Translations under genes and position numbers: made by a program
Shown: positions 6,093 through 7,125 of the stretch, in pieces
Position numbering within the stretch: the stretch's first letter is position 1
How the letters are laid out: each line of letters begins with the position of its first letter
The notes under the pieces: model-generated
What the model was told of the DNA's origin: nothing
What the model saw: only the letters and a program-made list of their open reading frames with translations
Database searches by the model: none
NCBI GenBank assembly: GCA_037968535.1
Contig: JBBKVT010000399.1
Location: forward strand, 1-7,125
Length of the DNA: 7,125 nt
Direction: 5' to 3'
DNA from: JAHEAO01 sp037968535
Lineage (GTDB): Bacteria; Pseudomonadota; Alphaproteobacteria; Rhodobacterales; Rhodobacteraceae

Positions 6093-7125
6093 ATGAGGCG
6101 CTGGTTGCAGCGGCCATCACGGTTGCTTGCGCCGATCCGCGTTGACGACTGGTTTGATGATGACCTCGCTAAACTGGGCGCCGCGTTCGCCAAGACCGAT
6201 TCGCATGAATTGCCAGCTTTTGAGCCTTTCGGCTTTCAAACGCGACTGCGAGACAACCACACCGCCGTTCAGAAGAACTTCGGCAGCATTCTCAACTCGG
6301 TGCGCGACAAGTCGACTGTTACCCCGGCTGCGGAATGGCTGTTAGACAATCATCACATCGTCGACAAGAACTTCCGCCACCTGCGACGCGATCTTGATCC
6401 GAAGGTTTACCGGAAGTTGCCGCATGTCACATTGTCCAGCGGTCAAGACGTGCCGCGGGCACTCGCACTTGTATGGCTCTACATCGGAGTAGGAAACTCG
6501 AATGTTCGGTTGAAGGGGCTGACTGAGTTGATCAACGGGTTTCAGACGGAAAGTGTACTGACCATCGGAGAAATCTGGGCAATTCCGGCATTCCTGCGGT
6601 TCGTGTTACTTGAAAACTTGCGCAGGCTGTCGGACCGCGTTGAGTATTCCCGATGTCGCCGCGACGAGGCGAATATCTTGGCCGATCAGTTGATGGCTGC
6701 TGATGCACTGGACGAGACGAGCAAGCTCGACACGCTTGGCATCGGCAGCGGTGCCGAGACATTTGCGTCACAACTGCTTTACAGGCTGCGCGACGGCAGC
6801 GGGCGTGCCCCCAACGCACTGCGCCGAATTGAAGAGCTGTTGCGCGATGCGGGCAGCGATCCGGAACATACGATTGCCAGCGAACACTCGCGGCAGTCGT
6901 CCGGCAACGTGACTGTGGGCAACATCATTCGCAGTCTGCGCATTGTCGATGAAACTGATTGGTTCAAGTGGTTTGAGTCGGTCAGTCGCGTCGACGTGAT
7001 ACTACGGCGCAGCTCCGATTATGCCAGCCTCGACAAGTATACTCGCAATACCTATCGCGAACGAATTGAGCGCATCGCGCGTCGATCAAAGCTTAGCGAG
7101 ATTGAGGTCGCGGAGTCGGCCGTTC
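6093..7125 (+). CDS. ndvB: Cyclic beta-1,2-glucan synthase, N-terminal part (3' end outside window)
   Basis: The frame stays open for 344 codons from ATG 6093 to the window edge. Conserved N-terminal blocks of NdvB/ChvB-type synthases are recognisable: EWLLDNHHIVDKNFRHLRRD at 81-100, RKLP at 107-110, PRALALVW at 121-128, LTIGEIWAIPAFLRFVLLEN at 156-175, then SGNVTVGNIIRSLR at 270-283, WFKWFESVSRVDVILR at 290-305, and YRERIERIARRSKLSEIEVA at 321-340. Full-length members are about 2,800 residues: an N-terminal region, membrane helices, a GT84 glycosyltransferase domain that polymerises UDP-glucose on a protein-bound primer, and a GH94 phosphorylase-like domain that sets chain length. Only the first part is here, so catalytic residues cannot be checked. 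The product would be a periplasmic cyclic glucan used in osmoadaptation and host attachment. The start is unsure: ATG 6093 lacks a ribosome binding site, while TTG 6066 has GGGGA upstream. Local GC looks lower than in the ABC operon. A different GH94-family giant glycosyltransferase is the main alternative. Confidence 0.84.
   Translation, partial: MRRWLQRPSRLLAPIRVDDWFDDDLAKLGAAFAKTDSHELPAFEPFGFQTRLRDNHTAVQKNFGSILNSVRDKSTVTPAAEWLLDNHHIVDKNFRHLRRDLDPKVYRKLPHVTLSSGQDVPRALALVWLYIGVGNSNVRLKGLTELINGFQTESVLTIGEIWAIPAFLRFVLLENLRRLSDRVEYSRCRRDEANILADQLMAADALDETSKLDTLGIGSGAETFASQLLYRLRDGSGRAPNALRRIEELLRDAGSDPEHTIASEHSRQSSGNVTVGNIIRSLRIVDETDWFKWFESVSRVDVILRRSSDYASLDKYTRNTYRERIERIARRSKLSEIEVAESAV

Noticed and set aside
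6127..6912. Short plus-strand frames at 6127-6345 and 6703-6912 as separate small genes
   Set aside because: They lie out of frame within the long open glucan synthase frame that starts at 6093 and carries conserved NdvB blocks.

Overview
The window is dense, moderately GC-rich bacterial DNA with short gaps, ATGA overlaps and an ornithine cyclodeaminase / PhyH / DUF2478 / AttH-type gene mix. This fits a free-living alphaproteobacterium, most likely of the Rhodobacterales (Roseobacter-like). That placement is inference from protein style and neighbourhood; there is no rRNA or other taxonomic marker here. No tRNA, rRNA, CRISPR array, insertion sequence or integrase is visible.

Layout. (1) Bases 1-1669, plus strand: the 3' end of an ornithine cyclodeaminase-family gene, a phytanoyl-CoA dioxygenase (PhyH)-type Fe(II)/2-oxoglutarate oxygenase that overlaps it by 4 bases, then after a 77-base gap a DUF2478 protein. 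(2) Bases 1693-5775, minus strand: a compact three-gene operon read right to left. It encodes an ABC ATPase, a 795-residue ten-helix double-FtsX permease and a secreted AttH/CrtC-fold lipocalin-like protein. The genes overlap by 4 and 11 bases. (3) Bases 5776-6092: a divergent intergenic region of about 317 bases. (4) Bases 6093-7125, plus strand: the N-terminal 344 codons of a large protein whose conserved blocks match the N-terminus of cyclic beta-1,2-glucan synthase (NdvB/ChvB). The gene runs off the right edge and has no obvious ribosome binding site at its first ATG.

How the genes fit together. The cyclodeaminase and PhyH genes are translationally coupled and probably act on the same small molecule, likely an amino-acid derivative; the substrate cannot be read from sequence. 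The minus-strand operon is a complete AttEFGH-like transport system: a MacB/LolD-type ATPase drives a mechanotransmitting permease, and the periplasmic lipocalin-like protein is the likely partner or carrier for a hydrophobic ligand. It sits divergently next to a periplasmic-glucan synthase gene, so both flanks of the intergenic region concern the cell envelope.

Nothing in the window is clearly a new system. The most useful leads are the fused-permease AttEFGH unit beside ndvB, the coupled cyclodeaminase-oxygenase pair, the His/Cys cluster in the DUF2478 protein and the ambiguous ndvB start.
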